Numbered from the stretch's first letter, positions 44,495 through 56,218 are shown. The stretch is 64,000 bases of DNA from Chara braunii (GCA_003427395.1 BFEA01000878.1:181146-245145); one strand, 5' to 3'. The notes: generated by a model not told the origin, from the sequence alone. Program-made: numbers and translations.

Positions 44495-45655
44495 TCAAAT
44501 TTGATCAGCTAACCATTTTCTATTTTTGTTTCTTTTGGAACACTGACACATAAATTCCTTCTCAAACCATGCACACAACACATCCAACCTCAGCATATGT
44601 AGTTCTTGAATGGTGGTGTATTCATCGACCTTTTCATGAAACTTGCATTTTGCATTCAGAACTTTTTCACGGAAATGTGGAACAAGGTTTCGAGCTCTGT
44701 GCGAGACACATTTGGAGTTAAGAGGAATGTCTAAGTCATGCAAAATTACATCAACGGTCGTACAATTATCATGGGTTATCTCATGAATACGAAGTCCAAG
44801 CTCGTCTCGCACATACAACAATGCCTGCCTTGTACACTCACTCTCCAAGCTCGATGAACTTTTAGAGCCTTTATGTAAAGTTCCACGACAATAATATGTC
44901 GTGTCTCATAGTGCATAACGGTCACCGTGCATTGTGCTGCATCTTGAGAGGAATCATATATGTCGTGAAGTAAAAGGGTAACATCTTGTAGTTCTCTTTT
45001 ATCAATTTTGTGGCCTTTCGAAAATTCGCATCAGCCATGTGAATAACCTCTTCCCTCCACCCTCCACCATCTATAGACTTCTCTCGTAGGAAACTGTAAA
45101 ATGCTTTCTTATCCACACAGTGAAGCCCAAAAGATTTACATAACTCGTGAAGTTGTGTGTATCCTCGACCACGCGTAAGAGCGGTGTGATACCTTTACGC
45201 GTGGCGTGATACATTTGTCGCACAACACGATAATAAGACTTCCTACCTTTAATATCACACGAATGCCAAAGCCAAGTACACCATTTTGAACAACGCAATC
45301 GTACAGAATACGTCTGTGAGTAAAACTTCGTACCTACAATGCGAACATCGCAAGTTCATCCGTGACGATGACATCACAACGTGCATAGCCCTAACAATTA
45401 CAACAACTTTGCAGGCTCAACGAACATCAAATCAAGATGTTCATCACCCTTCCAAAATCGCATGTTGCTTTTGACTCGTTCATCCGAACCAGGAAGGGCA
45501 AACGAGTTGTTTTCCGGTTGGTCATCCCTCCATTTGGAAGGATCGAGCGCAGGAACCTTGTAACGCTGCACGAAAGTCGAAATCTCACATTGCTGTCCAC
45601 TTTCTATATCTGGTCCTTGTGCACGGCTTGTGCGGCTCTCATTTGAAAGCCGCAT
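44495..45655 (-). pseudogene. Decayed DDE-transposase-like gene
   Basis: Four same-strand pieces read in order: 45655-45398, 45298-45071, 45116-44922 and 44848-44495. The middle has a Cys-containing patch (LRCSKWCTWLWHSC) followed by YRVVRQMYHATRKGITPLLRV and a helical segment. The last piece has ECTRQALLYVRDELGLRIHE, then ITHDNCTTVDVIL and KCVSHRARNLVPHFREKV. An ALxxLxxELGL segment, then an Asp-containing strand and a His-x-x-x-N-L helix, recalls an RNase-H-fold DDE transposase of the type seen in cnidarian and algal repeats; I recall this by pattern only. Stops and frame changes separate the pieces, and the first and third catalytic acidic residues are not located. Confidence 0.4.
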
Positions 45656-45659
45656 ATGC

Positions 45660-46370
45660 TCGTCGACCTTCTTGCCACACCAAGAAAATATGAATCATAA
45701 AACATCACTCACTGTTTTCTTCGTCTGAAACGATTTCATCAGTGCTTGAAAATTTTTGAACGGTTGGCCTGTAAATCTAGAGACATCACTATTACGACGT
45801 GAAAATGTTGATCGATAACTCTGGTCGTGTGGTTCAGATGTGCATTCGATATTTGCTTGAAGAGCGGTAGGCCGATCATGGGTTGGTGCACCCTTCGTAC
45901 TTGCAAAACATGAGGGTGTCTGCTCTTGCATGGTGTTAGAAGGTGGAGAGAACGGACGAGGGCAAACTGCATTGGGAGACCCATGATCTGGGGGGTGGAC
46001 CACTCAGTGGTGCACTCACAGGGCTGACGGGAATAAACTTTCTCATTGTCATAGCAACAGGTAATACTTGGGTATGACATTGTGGTGACGGACCAATAAA
46101 TTATGATTGCAGTGGTTATAGCGGTTGAGGGAAGGAGGCGAGTCGTGACAAATATGACACTAGGCAAGTAGGACCACAGAAACTTTGTAGAGGGAGATTT
46201 AAAGGCGAGAAAAAACAAGCTTTGCGTATAGGGGGCAAAACTGAGGGTAACAAGAACGAAGCAGTCATAGCCAAGGACAACACTGAACTTGTTTGTTGGA
46301 CTTATCCACATTTAGAAATGAATGATGCTCCGTGATATGGGGAAGTTATGTGTGCAGGTTGACCAGGGCA
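45660..46370 (-). other. No recognised gene; possible continuation of the decayed transposon
   Basis: Overlapping minus-strand ORFs (45739-46311, 45695-46003) show no family resemblance and may be part of the same decayed transposon as 44495-45655. Confidence 0.3.
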
Positions 46371-46375
46371 AGTGT

Positions 46376-46494
46376 GGTTTGCAAAGGTGAATTGTTGAAT
46401 GGTCTTCCATTCAACGGGGAAGTATGGATATAGGTTTGCAAAGGTGAATTGTTGAATGATCTTCCATTCAACGGGGAAGTGTGGTGCAAACTCC
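46376..46494. repeat. Two-copy tandem repeat of about 61 bp with palindrome
   Basis: GTTTGCAAAGGTGAATTGTT starts two adjacent copies (about 46377 and 46434). Each carries TTGAATG, a 5-bp spacer, and CATTCAA, a hairpin just before CGGGGAAGT. Confidence 0.8.
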
Positions 46495-46681
46495 AATCCA
46501 TTTTGTAATAATACTGACACAGAAAGGGCAATCATCCACAACATATAGAATGATCGTTACACCAATAGGAAGATCTCTAATAACTGTACACAACAAATTG
46601 GCGAATCTTTAATTATCACCCACAACATATAAACTAAAACAACTGCACAGAGAAAAACAGACTCAGGGACACAAATATATC

Positions 46682-46744
46682 GTTAAACAGAACTGACCGA
46701 TAAACCTTACTTGGAGAGGGAGAAGAGGATAAGAAATATAAACA

Positions 46745-46775
<31 letters not shown>

Positions 46776-47130
46776 TACATACATACACTATGTATTTATT
46801 TACAAATATATACAATGATTGCAACTTGAAATGACTCAAGGAAGCTTCGGTGGGGTTACTGTATTGTGTGGACTCAATGTCCTACGGTGTGATCCTTGTG
46901 GTAGTACTCGTAGTATTATGTGTCACTGCAAGTCGAGGGAGTTTGCAATAGTGAAAGGTAAGACTACAGGATGTGTTGTCAAACAGAACTATCCGATAAA
47001 CCATAGGAAGAGCGAGAGAAGAGGACTTGAAATGGCTGAAGGAAGCTTTGGTGAGGTATTGTGGACTCAATGTCGTATGGTGCGATTCTTGTGCCAATAC
47101 AAGTAGTACTCGATAGCGCTATAAGTAGAA
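46682..47130. repeat. Partial tandem duplication, about 295 bp apart
   Basis: AAACAGAACTGACCGATAAA at 46685 returns as AAACAGAACTATCCGATAAA at 46980, each followed by GAGAGAGAAGAGGA-like sequence. TTGAAATGACTCAAGGAAGC at 46827 returns as TTGAAATGGCTGAAGGAAGC near 47028. A TA tract (46746-46770) lies only in the first unit. Confidence 0.7.
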
Positions 47131-47782
47131 GAGATTCGCAAGGCTATAGGATGGTGGGGTAATTTATGGGTTGGATGGGGTCGACACCAGGGCTGCAAAA
47201 ACCTCTATCTCCCCCATCCCCGCCCTTTGCCACACCCCTGTTAATGTCATGCGAGTTCTTTTGCTTTGCGAACGAAGCCGCAACATGTCATCTAACTATT
47301 GTTAAAAATATTATTTTTTGAGTCCCTCTATTTTTTTTTCCCGTTTTTTTTTTTCCAGACATGAGAGGGAGGGTCAGTTGACTGGCCCACACACAAGGGC
47401 ACCCACCCCAGTCACCCTTCATGCTGTTGACACACGCAAGCATACCACATTGTACGGAGGCACCACATCAACTACCACAAATGGTGCCTACATAATACTC
47501 ACACCCAGTGGTTTCTTACCCGTCGAATGTTGTCATTCTTTCAGCAGGTGTCGTTTTATCTTAGATGTGGCGTTTGAGATTCGTTGTGTAGAACCACTCC
47601 TGTTCAGAAGTAAGTTTTGTAGCAACAATCATTTCCTTGTACTCGTCAAATGATATGTGGTTATACTGAAGTTGGCGTGAGTTGGTGATTTTCAAAATAT
47701 TGTGGACGTAATCGCAAGTGTTCGGTTCACACAGTGTTTTGGTCTTAAGGTTAATTATGTATTTTCTTTCTTTATTGTCCAG
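47131..47782. other. No recognised gene
   Basis: T-rich tracts near 47330-47355; nothing else supported. Confidence 0.4.
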
Positions 47783-48298
47783 TTAGATGATTTGGTCGGT
47801 TACATCCGCCGGTCTAAAGGAGCGCAAGAGATCATACGAAGGGTCGGTGTTGATCGAATACAGAGTCTGTTTAGACGTTGATTGTGATTTGAGTTTTTGG
47901 TAAATGTTGTGAATCCTTTCGTATCTGTAATTTGGCAGTGGAACCTCGTTGCTGAGATGCCTATGATCTTCAGCCAGCAAGTTGTTCAGAACTGCTTGGT
48001 TGTGTTTCTGATTACCGGGGTTGTAGGCGACCACTCCTCTAGGCAGCAAAATTCTGATCCTTCCAGATTTGTAGTGCTCAAATTGCAGATTTATATTTGT
48101 TACAGAAATGGATTGAACAGCGAAGTCCTGCCAAAGTAGAACATGAATGAGCTTGGGGACACCAATCTCAACCCCCAGTTTGTGCCAATCAGAGAGTGGA
48201 GAAGAGCTCTGAGGTTGAGGAGGTGCATTTTGGGCAGAGAATTGCAAAGTTTTTTGGCAAAGCGTTTTTTTTGGCTGAATCTTCCCTGACGCAGACAT
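47783..48298 (-). CDS. Hypothetical ORF next to the Helitron helicase
   Basis: 171 codons from MSASGKIQPKKTLCQKTLQ to DVTDQII. The first 40 residues are Lys/Pro/Ser-rich; then DWHKLGVEIGVPKLIHVLLWQDF and a segment rich in beta-forming residues (RIRILLPRGVVAYNPGN) suggest a folded domain. The frame is uninterrupted, in contrast to the helicase upstream. I do not recognise the family. Position and strand suggest a second protein of the same element, but a chance ORF or an exon cannot be excluded. Confidence 0.4.
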   Translation of the reverse strand: MSASGKIQPKKTLCQKTLQFSAQNAPPQPQSSSPLSDWHKLGVEIGVPKLIHVLLWQDFAVQSISVTNINLQFEHYKSGRIRILLPRGVVAYNPGNQKHNQAVLNNLLAEDHRHLSNEVPLPNYRYERIHNIYQKLKSQSTSKQTLYSINTDPSYDLLRSFRPADVTDQII

Positions 48299-48458
48299 AT
48301 CATCCGATGTGCTGTTCGGCAGTGTCTTGGCTGGAAGTGTGAAAGGGTGTCATTGAGAGGACAAGGTGACAATCGTTGTTTCTTGGAGTTTTTTCTGTGT
48401 TTCGATGATGACATCCGCATCCAGCTCAACAATTTCATCATCTGAGATTGTGTGAGTA

Positions 48459-48749
48459 TCACTGGGGGTTATAGGGATGGTGTGGCTGTTGGTGTATCAA
48501 TTTCTTTTTTTGTGATTGTTGAGTTTCGGATGTGCGAGGGACAGGTGGGGGGGATGGTGGGGACAAAATTGTTTGGGTTTTATTATCTTCTGAATTGTCT
48601 GCGATATTTATAATTGCGCGAGTTTGTTGTGTATGCTCGTTTTTGTTTTGGTCTCCCAAGTCTTCCGTGAGATCTTGTGAGAAATGATTATCGCTGGCAG
48701 GATCTGTTGCCTCAAGCCTTCTGCGCTTTAGTGATTGTTCCACCTCCAT
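48459..48749 (-). CDS. Hypothetical hydrophilic ORF, possible exon
   Basis: 96 codons from MEVEQSLKRRRLEATDPASD. A basic KRRR patch near the start resembles a nuclear-localisation signal; the rest is Asn/Gln/Ser/Pro-rich and probably disordered. It lies between the helicase remnant and the ORF at 47783 on the same strand, and could be an N-terminal part of that protein. It is not recognised. Confidence 0.3.
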   Translation of the reverse strand: MEVEQSLKRRRLEATDPASDNHFSQDLTEDLGDQNKNEHTQQTRAIINIADNSEDNKTQTILSPPSPPPVPRTSETQQSQKKKLIHQQPHHPYNPQ

Positions 48750-48802
48750 GGGTGAGGTCGCAGTGACATCTCCATGAAAACAGACAAAACAACAAAGAAG
48801 AG

Positions 48803-50680
48803 TTAGTGTCCCAACAAAACTTCTTTGTACACAACATTCTTTGTCCTTCTTGAGTTGCTAGGCAAGCATACCCGAACATCCAAAGGATGTCCTGTCCGAG
48901 ACAAGGTAATATAAACCTGACCATGTGAAAAAAACGATTTGTGCAAAAAAATCCCTGCACTCTGAGTGGTCTGACCTTGTGATTTGTTAATTATGATCGC
49001 AAAAGCAACACGTGCTGAAAACTGTTTATGTTTCCAACTGAATCCAGTTTTTCCTTGGACTTCGCTCTTCATTACTATCCTAGGTATTGTGACTTCCTGT
49101 CTAGTGACTAAATGGACAACCTTGAGGAGGTGGTCCCCAACGACCTCATTTACAACTGACCTGCTGCCATTGCAGAGTCCGTTCGGAGAGTCCAAATTCC
49201 TGAGGAGCATGATTGGGTGTTTTTTCAACCTTAGATTTTGCGGTGGCAAGCCTGACTAGTCAATAGAGTTGAGGAACTCTACAGGAATTTCGAGTTTATC
49301 ATTTTTCTCGAGGCATTCATCGGCTCTACAACGAAAAATTTCCTCGTCAGAAAATTGGTGTACCAAGATGTTGTTCATATTCTTAGCGTCATCATTTTTT
49401 TGGTAGAAGATCATTCTTTTCGCGAGCCACTCTCTGTCGAAGGCGTGATCTGCCAGGTTTAGGAATGTCCATTTTATAAGGTCTTCTGCGGTACCTTCCA
49501 AGCAAATTTCTGCGGGCAATTCAATAATCGTATCATCCTCCTTATGGACTTTTTTGTGGTTCCCATCTCCAACTGTAAGCAGCCATTATACGAAGTTCAT
49601 TGTCACATCATCTGCGCCCCGAGACAGAGCCCGCATATTCTCTTCTAGCTTCAAACTTTTGAAATGGTCCCACAAATTTGACATTTTTATGCATGCTCTG
49701 ATTTGCTGTGCTTTTGTGCTATGCGGGACAATAGGGAGCACTTGCCTGAAGTCACTCGCCCAAACCACAACTTTGTCTGCAAATGGTAAGTTTGAATTGT
49801 AGAGGTCCCTCAACGTTTGGTCTAATGCTTACAACAGGTGTTTATGGCTCATTGGGGCTTCATCCCACACAATCAGGTCAACTTTTTTTATTTACTGTGT
49901 CAGGCCAGACTGTTTTGGTATTTTGAAAATCGTGTTCTCGGCCAACTGTACAGGCGTACGAAACCGCGAATGGAAGTTATTTCGTCGTCTAATAACGTGG
50001 CTGCAATCCCATTGGATGCAACAACCAAGCGACTTTCTTTTCCAATCTGACGCCGACCAATATTGTGTTAATGCAGTAGGTCTAGTGTCTGCAGGGGCAT
50101 CGCGATGTTTTGACTGCGTCCACGATCTCATGCACAAATTTTTGCTGCGATGATCGCAGACATGCAGTTCGTGTTTTCCATGTGTTTTTCAGAAGGGTCA
50201 TGTCGTATGCCATTTCGTCTCGCAATTCCCGTGGCAGGTTGTTGAGGCTCCTTTCAGAGTTCAATTGTCGGTCGAGCTCCATATCCATAAAGCATGGTTG
50301 TCTGAGGTTGAATGTTTCCAATTGAAAGCCCCCCGCTTGCAACAATCGCTCTATGTCCAAAATCACTAATGCTCACAATACAGACTCGGCGTCATCTGTG
50401 GTGAATTCATGCGTGTAATCGTCCCACATCTTTGGACACTTGGCGTGCAAGAATTTGTTGGGCGCTGCAATTTCGCAAAATTAAGTAGCTTGACGTCCTT
50501 TTCACGGAGTTGGCGCGACATCGCATAATGTACCATACTATCCATGTGATCATTCCATTCTTGATCGTCATTTAGAAGACCAAGAGTCTGGCATGTTTCT
50601 TGACAACTGTTGAACGGGATCCCATTTACGGTTATCAAATCTTTGAATAATTCTATACCTCGTGAGTGCTCTTGTGTCAA
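48803..50680 (-). pseudogene. Helitron-type Pif1-like helicase remnant
   Basis: Helitrons encode Rep plus helicase; the SF1 helicase unwinds DNA during rolling-circle transposition. In order: a segment typical of the region before the helicase (TVNGIPFNSCQETCQTLGLL, DDQEWNDHM; 50680-50366), QQKFVHEIVDAV (about 50110), VASNGIAATLL (about 50005), Walker-B-like VWDEAPMSH (about 49860), DFRQVLPIVP (about 49750), then LLRNLDSPNGLCNGSR, INKSQGQT and SHGQVYITLSRTG near the end (49249-48803). One frame runs from about 49880 to 48803, interrupted by stops after HLL, MNFV and NSID; earlier parts need frameshifts. The Walker A (GKT) segment was not found, and no Rep (HUH) domain lies upstream. Confidence 0.85.
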
Positions 50681-50737
50681 TAAAATTATGAGATGAAAAA
50701 CATTACCTTGTTTAGGGAGAGAAGGTTAGCAACAGCC

Positions 50738-50739
<2 letters not shown>

Positions 50740-50770
<31 letters not shown>
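50740..50770. repeat. Poly-T tract
   Basis: About 31 consecutive T directly upstream (in helicase sense) of the Helitron remnant; a poly-A in that sense. Run length may be unreliable. Confidence 0.8.
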
Positions 50771-52288
50771 CCCTACACACACAAGGCCCCATCTATTCTG
50801 GGGGGCAGCAGTCCGGTGATTAGCAACCGGCAAGCAGGAAGACAAAGTTCGAAGAAATAATCGTCAAGAAGAAGAGATAGAGCAAAGGGGAGTATCCCTC
50901 CAGGCACACGACCTGAAAGGCAGCGTCGGCTCAAAGAGACAGACGAATTCACACCCGGCTAATCTACTCAAGTACCCTTGCCGGGAGGCGCACTTACACC
51001 CAATCACAAAAGTACCCATAGGAGAATCGAGCGTGCTAGGTCCGTCTTTTTACACCTCACCCCCCCCAAAATGAGCAGGTGCCACTAGGTCCTTCTTAGT
51101 TGCTTTTCCCGTTCTATTGTGTTATTGTTCCGTTGTTGATCTCGTTGATCTCATTGTCAATATGCATTGGTTATAGTGAGATACTCTCCTAACAAAACCC
51201 CAGACTACACCGTACCCACATTCCTACCCAAAGCTCGGTTCATACAGACTCCCAATCTAACCCCAACTCCCCCCCCACTCAAACCCGCTCAAACCCAGAA
51301 CTTCATAAACCAAACTCTACCCCCACCCACCCCGCGCCCCCTCATCAATCCACACGGCAAGACTTACTTACCTCCTACTGGGACGCCAAAGGAGCGGAGT
51401 CCCATGACAACACCCCTTCCTATTCCCCAACCTTGTCCCCATCCGAACAATCATTTGGTAAGGTTCCCATGCCTTGACGAAGGACTTCCAGCCACGTGTC
51501 TTTCTTCTTCTTGCCACATCAGCTGAGATAACCGTTCCCAAATTTCTGACCGTCCAGGCTCGCAGTGTAGGGAAGGATCCCGGTGTCGGGGCAAAAACCC
51601 TGACAAGGGTATTTGCCGGTGTTTTTGAACGTCGGACGTTGTCCGACTCTTGCGTTGAAATAATAGTCTTCATGAGACTGACGTCTGCTAAAAGTTTATT
51701 CCGACTTGACCTATGACTGAGAAACTAAGAGTTTTCGGACTTTAGTCCGGACGCATGTGACGTCCGGAGGTATCAGACGTGAACAACAAGGCTACGATTT
51801 GTCAAAACCACAGGAATGTGCGGATAAAGAAATGTTAAAATTAAACCTATCCTACCTATGATAATGTCGCGCGGCTGTTAAGTCGCGGGATTCAGGGCCT
51901 AAATGGGCTAAAAAGTGGGTTGCATCGGGGTATAGGACCACGACGCAGGAGGTGTAAGAAACTTTTGTTTTTCTCTAGTGTCGCGGGGTCTGACTTCGAG
52001 CCTGGGGGCCGATAGGCAAATGCCAAGGCTTACCCGGTTCGATGGCCGACCAAGCCGCGGTCACACGGCTAACTGGTATGGGTAGGTCACGGGCAGGTAA
52101 ACGGCAGGCCACAGGCAGGGAAATCACCTGTGCTAGCTCTTCATATTGAAGAGCTGCTCCTTTTTAGTGTGAAACAGGAGCTCGCCCAGTAGGAAATCAT
52201 CCCGAACTGATACCATGCTGATACCGGGATCGAATCTAACAGGTCTACTAGGTGCAGCTCCTTTAAGAGCTGCCTTTTTGAAGGGCGC
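50771..52288. other. No recognised gene
   Basis: Includes a C-rich stretch (51200-51440). No feature is supported. Hairpin AGCTCTTCAATATGAAGAGCT near 52135-52155 is self-complementary. Confidence 0.4.
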
Positions 52289-52642
52289 TGTCGCACGTGG
52301 CGGTCCCGCAGCCCGTTGGGAGCGCTGAACCTCACGGTCGTGTCACGCAGGATGCATTCCTGAAAAAGAACCGGTCACCACTCTGACCGTGCGCGCGTGC
52401 TATACCTTTCACGACGCCCAACGACAGGTCGGGACGTCGCGAGGTACAACTTACCTCTACCCGAGGGGCTGTCACCACCCTCAGGTAGGCGTATCCCTGT
52501 TGAGCTACCGGCCCACATGCAAAGGCTTTTACATCCCTTTGTAGAGGTAGGTCGGCCGAGGGCGTTTGCTCGATCGCTGTAGCATAAAATGGGGTACGCG
52601 CGGTAAGACGCCTATAACTGACCCATTAGATATTCAGGTCGA
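52289..52642 (-). repeat. LTR-like repeat, copy 5, inverted
   Basis: Read on the minus strand it carries the same blocks as 2993-3396: GTCGACCTGAATAT, CGATCGAGCAAACGCCCTCGG, GGGCCGGTAGCTCAACAGGG, the two-stem hairpin (plus-strand CTACC at 52457 and GGTAG at 52484), CCTCGCGACG/CGTCGTGAAAGG, and a GTGCGACA end. It is an isolated copy, so probably a solo LTR. The far boundary is approximate. Confidence 0.6.
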
Positions 52643-53003
52643 ACTTTTAATAAGGCAGTCTATTTCCGTTACTGCGTAATGTATTATTCTCTTGACCAAT
52701 ACCAATCAAACCTTCTTTTTACCAAAGAGCGTCCTATCTTTCTTAACAGATTAGGACTTAACTGAACATCATAATAGTTAAGTTGGACATATGATGAATA
52801 TGAAAGTATTACCGCCGAGAACCCTTCCCACTTTCACAAGTGCTGAGTGTCCGAGACTCTTCAACAGACCAGGTCCAGTTCAATCCAAAATCACGCAAAA
52901 AACAGACCTGCACAGAATAATGCAAAAACAGTTCACATGCCATGCACTAACGGCGTCAACCATCAACCATTGACCTTGTCCCTCACTTCCCAAACCATGT
53001 ATG

Positions 53004-53008
53004 ACAGC
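53004..53008. other. Target-site duplication, left copy (ACAGC)
   Basis: ACAGC next to the LTR start at 53009 matches ATAGC at 63208-63212 in four of five bases. Confidence 0.65.
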
Positions 53009-53359
53009 TGTGCCGGACCCGCCGGGATGGCGGTCCGACAGGATGGAGAAGAAGGGTGGACGAAGGAGGAGATAGAGATGGAGATGGAAGGGACAACGCA
53101 ACTCCGATGCAGACTCTTCACGCACGTACTCCAAGATCTGCGAAAGTGAAGAATGATGAAAAACAGACAACTGCTGGGGTATACCCCCAGCGGACTGACT
53201 GACTGGACTGGACTGGCCTGGTACCGACAGTGGTACCGGGCAGGACTAGAACAGCACACGGCCTGTGGGGTCAGGCCACGGCCTGGTCCCACAGGTCGAA
53301 CTGGGCAAATAGCCAAATAAGCTCTGGCTGTAGGTCAGGGCAGATGAAGGTCCGCTGCA
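53009..53359 (-). repeat. 3' LTR of element 2
   Basis: 351 bp, on the plus strand TGTGCCGGACCC to GGTCCGCTGCA. Same length and structure as 62857-63207. Short inverted ends are visible (TGTGCCGGACC against GGTCCGCTGCA). Confidence 0.93.
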
Positions 53360-54278
53360 CGATCCTCAGACCTATAATGGATCGCAAGAGCCATAAACAC
53401 GCTATCCGCAAAAGCAGCGGAACTCTGCAATAAAGAAAGTTGAGAAATCTAGGATGCGGAGTACATGCGATGCATCCTAAGCTACATAATGTCAAAAGAA
53501 AAGCAAATGTCTGGTATACATATCCTAGCTAACAACTGAAAATGAAATGTAGTACGATACAATCCTAAAGTCCTGGAGGCAGTGGCCTCAGTGCTGAAAG
53601 GAAAAGAGCAATATGTCACAAGATAATGTCATGTCGCTGAACCACTAAGAGTGAGATGGTCTTAGAGGGGGTGAATGCAGCCTAAGAATCGAAACTCCTA
53701 AGGGAAGTCACACATGAAGGTGGGATAGGTCATCAGGCTCAAGGTGGGAGAGTGGTAGCGAAACAAAACCAATGACCCTAACAGATAGACCATCAAGGCG
53801 GCTAATGCTCGACAAAAGGGTGACACCATGCAGGGTCGAATATGAAAAGGGGAGCCTGGAATAGGGTGGAGCTATGCCGAACTGGAGGCATGCAATAGCC
53901 GGTGCTAGGGTGATGAGGGCAGTGGGTGAGGGAAACATGCACACAACTCACCGACTGGGAGAGGGAGCTAGATCTGGGAGCAAGGAAGTCGAGATAACGC
54001 TACGGTCCCAATGCCTATGCGATACCAAGGAAGAGCCAAACTCAAAGAGACCCTGCTAAGTGAGAACCATCATGCGACAGGGGCAAGGGAGTATACAGGG
54101 TAGGGTGGTGACGTGAAGTAGTCACGCCCAAAGTAGCTGAAGTCGTCGAAGTGGTCAATGACGTCGATGAAGTAGCAGTGGAGTCGATGTCGAAGCAGAG
54201 CCCCAAAACGCTGACATCCTGAAGATGATGGAGTACCTGATGGTGTGAGTTAGTGGGGAAAGATAGAGGAGACGAGTG
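53360..54278 (-). other. 3' non-coding region of element 2
   Basis: Between the pol stop and the 3' LTR; similar in places to 10741-11895, including GAGGATCG beside the LTR and a GAGGCAGTGGCCTCAG phrase near 53576. Confidence 0.6.
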
Positions 54279-54761
54279 TCAGTCATCGTAACGCGAAGGG
54301 CGACGATGAGTGCGCTGTGGACGCTCGGAGGCGACCGTCTGTGGCTGAGGAACGACCTCAGAGGGAGCGGGTTCGTCCTCAACAATCTTGTCAGCTGGAG
54401 GAGGAGGAAGAGGGTCAGTCGGCTGAGTAGAAGCAAATGTCTCAACACGACGAGCACGATCATATGCACGCACCAACATCCAAGTGTGCTGCAAGTGCTC
54501 GAGGGGCTACCAAGTAGCCTCCTCATCAGGGTAGCCCTTCCAACGCACAAGGTACTCGATGCATGGAGGGGTATCGTCGGTAACTCGGCGTGATACGATG
54601 TCGGAAACAACAAACTCCTTGTGACCGTCCACCATGATAGGTGGAGGGCGCTCATAAGGGCGTCCGGCAAAGCGCTCGGACGGTCTGCGATAAGGACGCA
54701 GCAAGGAGACGTGGTAAACATCGTGTACGTGAGTTTGTCGAAGATAATCAGGTAGTTTCAC
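54279..54761 (-). pseudogene. pol: Chromodomain and C-terminal tail, element 2
   Basis: A piece with KLPDYLRQTHVHDVYHVSLLRPYR (integrase C-terminal domain end) and then the chromodomain, EFVVSDIVSRRVTDD, YLVRWKGYPDEEATW. A TAG stop follows the Trp (54507), so the aromatic residues expected for a chromodomain are mostly present. Beyond the stop the same frame continues as the Pro-rich tail ending RPSRYDD at 54279. Confidence 0.85.
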
Positions 54762-54803
54762 ACGGAAGTTGACTGGACTAGCGGCAGTATCAGAACCGAC
54801 AGC

Positions 54804-56173
54804 CTAAAGGATACGGCATGGACTGAAGAAACGACGCCTGAACTTGCGAAGTGTATCTACTTCGAGCTGTAAGTGACGTGTGACGACGAGCACATCGTCA
54901 CCAACTTTGAATGGATGATCCATTCGTGATCGGTTCGCTCGTGCGGCCATGCGAGTCTGGGAGTCGGCTAAACTCTCATGTGCGCGCTTCATAATTGCCG
55001 CCATGTGGGCGATCCAGTCGTCAAGTGCAAGGCAAAGAGTGTCTGGGCGCAACCGCGATGGTCGTAGGAAATCCGCGGGTACGCGAGGGTGGTAGCCGAG
55101 GTCGCAATAGAATGGCGACATCCCTGTGGCTTGCGAAACAGCGTGGTTGTACGCAATCTCTGCGTGGGCTAAGTGTAAGTCCCACTGTTGGTCATCCCTA
55201 ACAAACTTTCGGAGGATATTACCGAGAGTTTTATTGGTGTGACCTCAGTCTGACCATCCGTTTGAGGGTGGTAAGACGATCAGAAGCGGAGCTGGGATCC
55301 GTACACTTCGTGTAGGCGTCGCCAAAATGTGTTGGTAAAGCGCGAGTCACGGTCGGAGATGATGCTCTGAGGTAAGCCGTGATCTCTCATGACTCGGTCG
55401 AAGACGATGTCGGCGATCTCACGAGCGCTAATGCGATAGCGGCATGGGACAAAACGTGCACGCTTCGTAAAGTGATCGACGACGACCAAGATAGCATCAT
55501 GACCGCGCTCACTGGCTGGGCGAAGGGGACCAATGAAATCGGTCGAGATGGATTGCCAACGACCCTCAGGTATGGGTAGGGGCTGAAGTAACCCATACGG
55601 AAGGTGGTTCGCACTGTTCACCTCCTGGCAGGTAGGACACTTCTAGATGTAGGCTTTGACAAAGTCCTTGGACTTCGGCCAGACGTATAGGCGACAAACA
55701 CGAGTCAACGTCTTCTGGAAACCCATATGTCCGGCAGCTGCCTGGTCATGCAACTCTGCTACAGCCTGGACGCTGAGCTGTCCGGTGGAGGGAACACAGA
55801 TACGTGGTTCTAGCTGACCAGATCTGCCATGCCAGTACACAAGGCCGTTCTCCTCGAGGGAGTAAGAAGGAACGGTCTTGCCACTCCGCAGTGTCGCGTG
55901 GATGACGCGATAATCGGGGCAGTGGCAGTACTGAGTGCGATACACGTCGATCACCGACTGATCAACAGTGGTGATGGAGATGGCAGCAAGATGGATGGGT
56001 TCCTGATTGTGATCAAGACGGCGGAACAAGGCATCGGCGACGCGGTTCGTTTCACCCTTAATGGGCTGAGTGGTGAAACTGAACTCGGATAAGTCACGCC
56101 ACCAGCGTGCCTGTCGAGGGGAAAGCTTAGGCTTAATGAGGAAAGCCTGGACAACTGAGTTGTCTGTTCGCAC
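54804..56173 (-). pseudogene. pol: RNase H end and integrase, element 2
   Basis: 56173-55643 gives the RNase H end (TDNSVVQAFLIKPK, NRVADALFRR), then an integrase N-terminal region up to about YVWPKSKDFVKAYI. A stop (TAG) follows, next to the Cys pair region. 55621-55280 gives the core (STDFIGPLRP, VVVDHFTKRARF, IISDRDSRFTN), and 55121-54804 the C-terminal part (PFKVGDDVLV). The DGQTE segment with the catalytic Glu lies in the broken stretch near 55255. At least two frame changes occur. Confidence 0.9.
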
Positions 56174-56218
56174 CGTGAAGGGCGCCCCATGCAGATAATG
56201 ACGCCAATGCCGGGTAGC

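Noticed and set aside
48803-49880. Stop-codon reassignment, because the helicase frame runs on through TAA and TAG codons
   Set aside because: In the gypsy elements stops replace Tyr, Trp and Glu positions and include TGA as well as TAG, and frameshifts are common. That is ordinary pseudogene decay, not a changed code.
52140-52250. Possible second initiator-Met primer site (TGGTATCAG on the minus strand near 52210)
   Set aside because: It lies about 90 bp beyond the LTR-like end rather than next to it, and only nine bases match.
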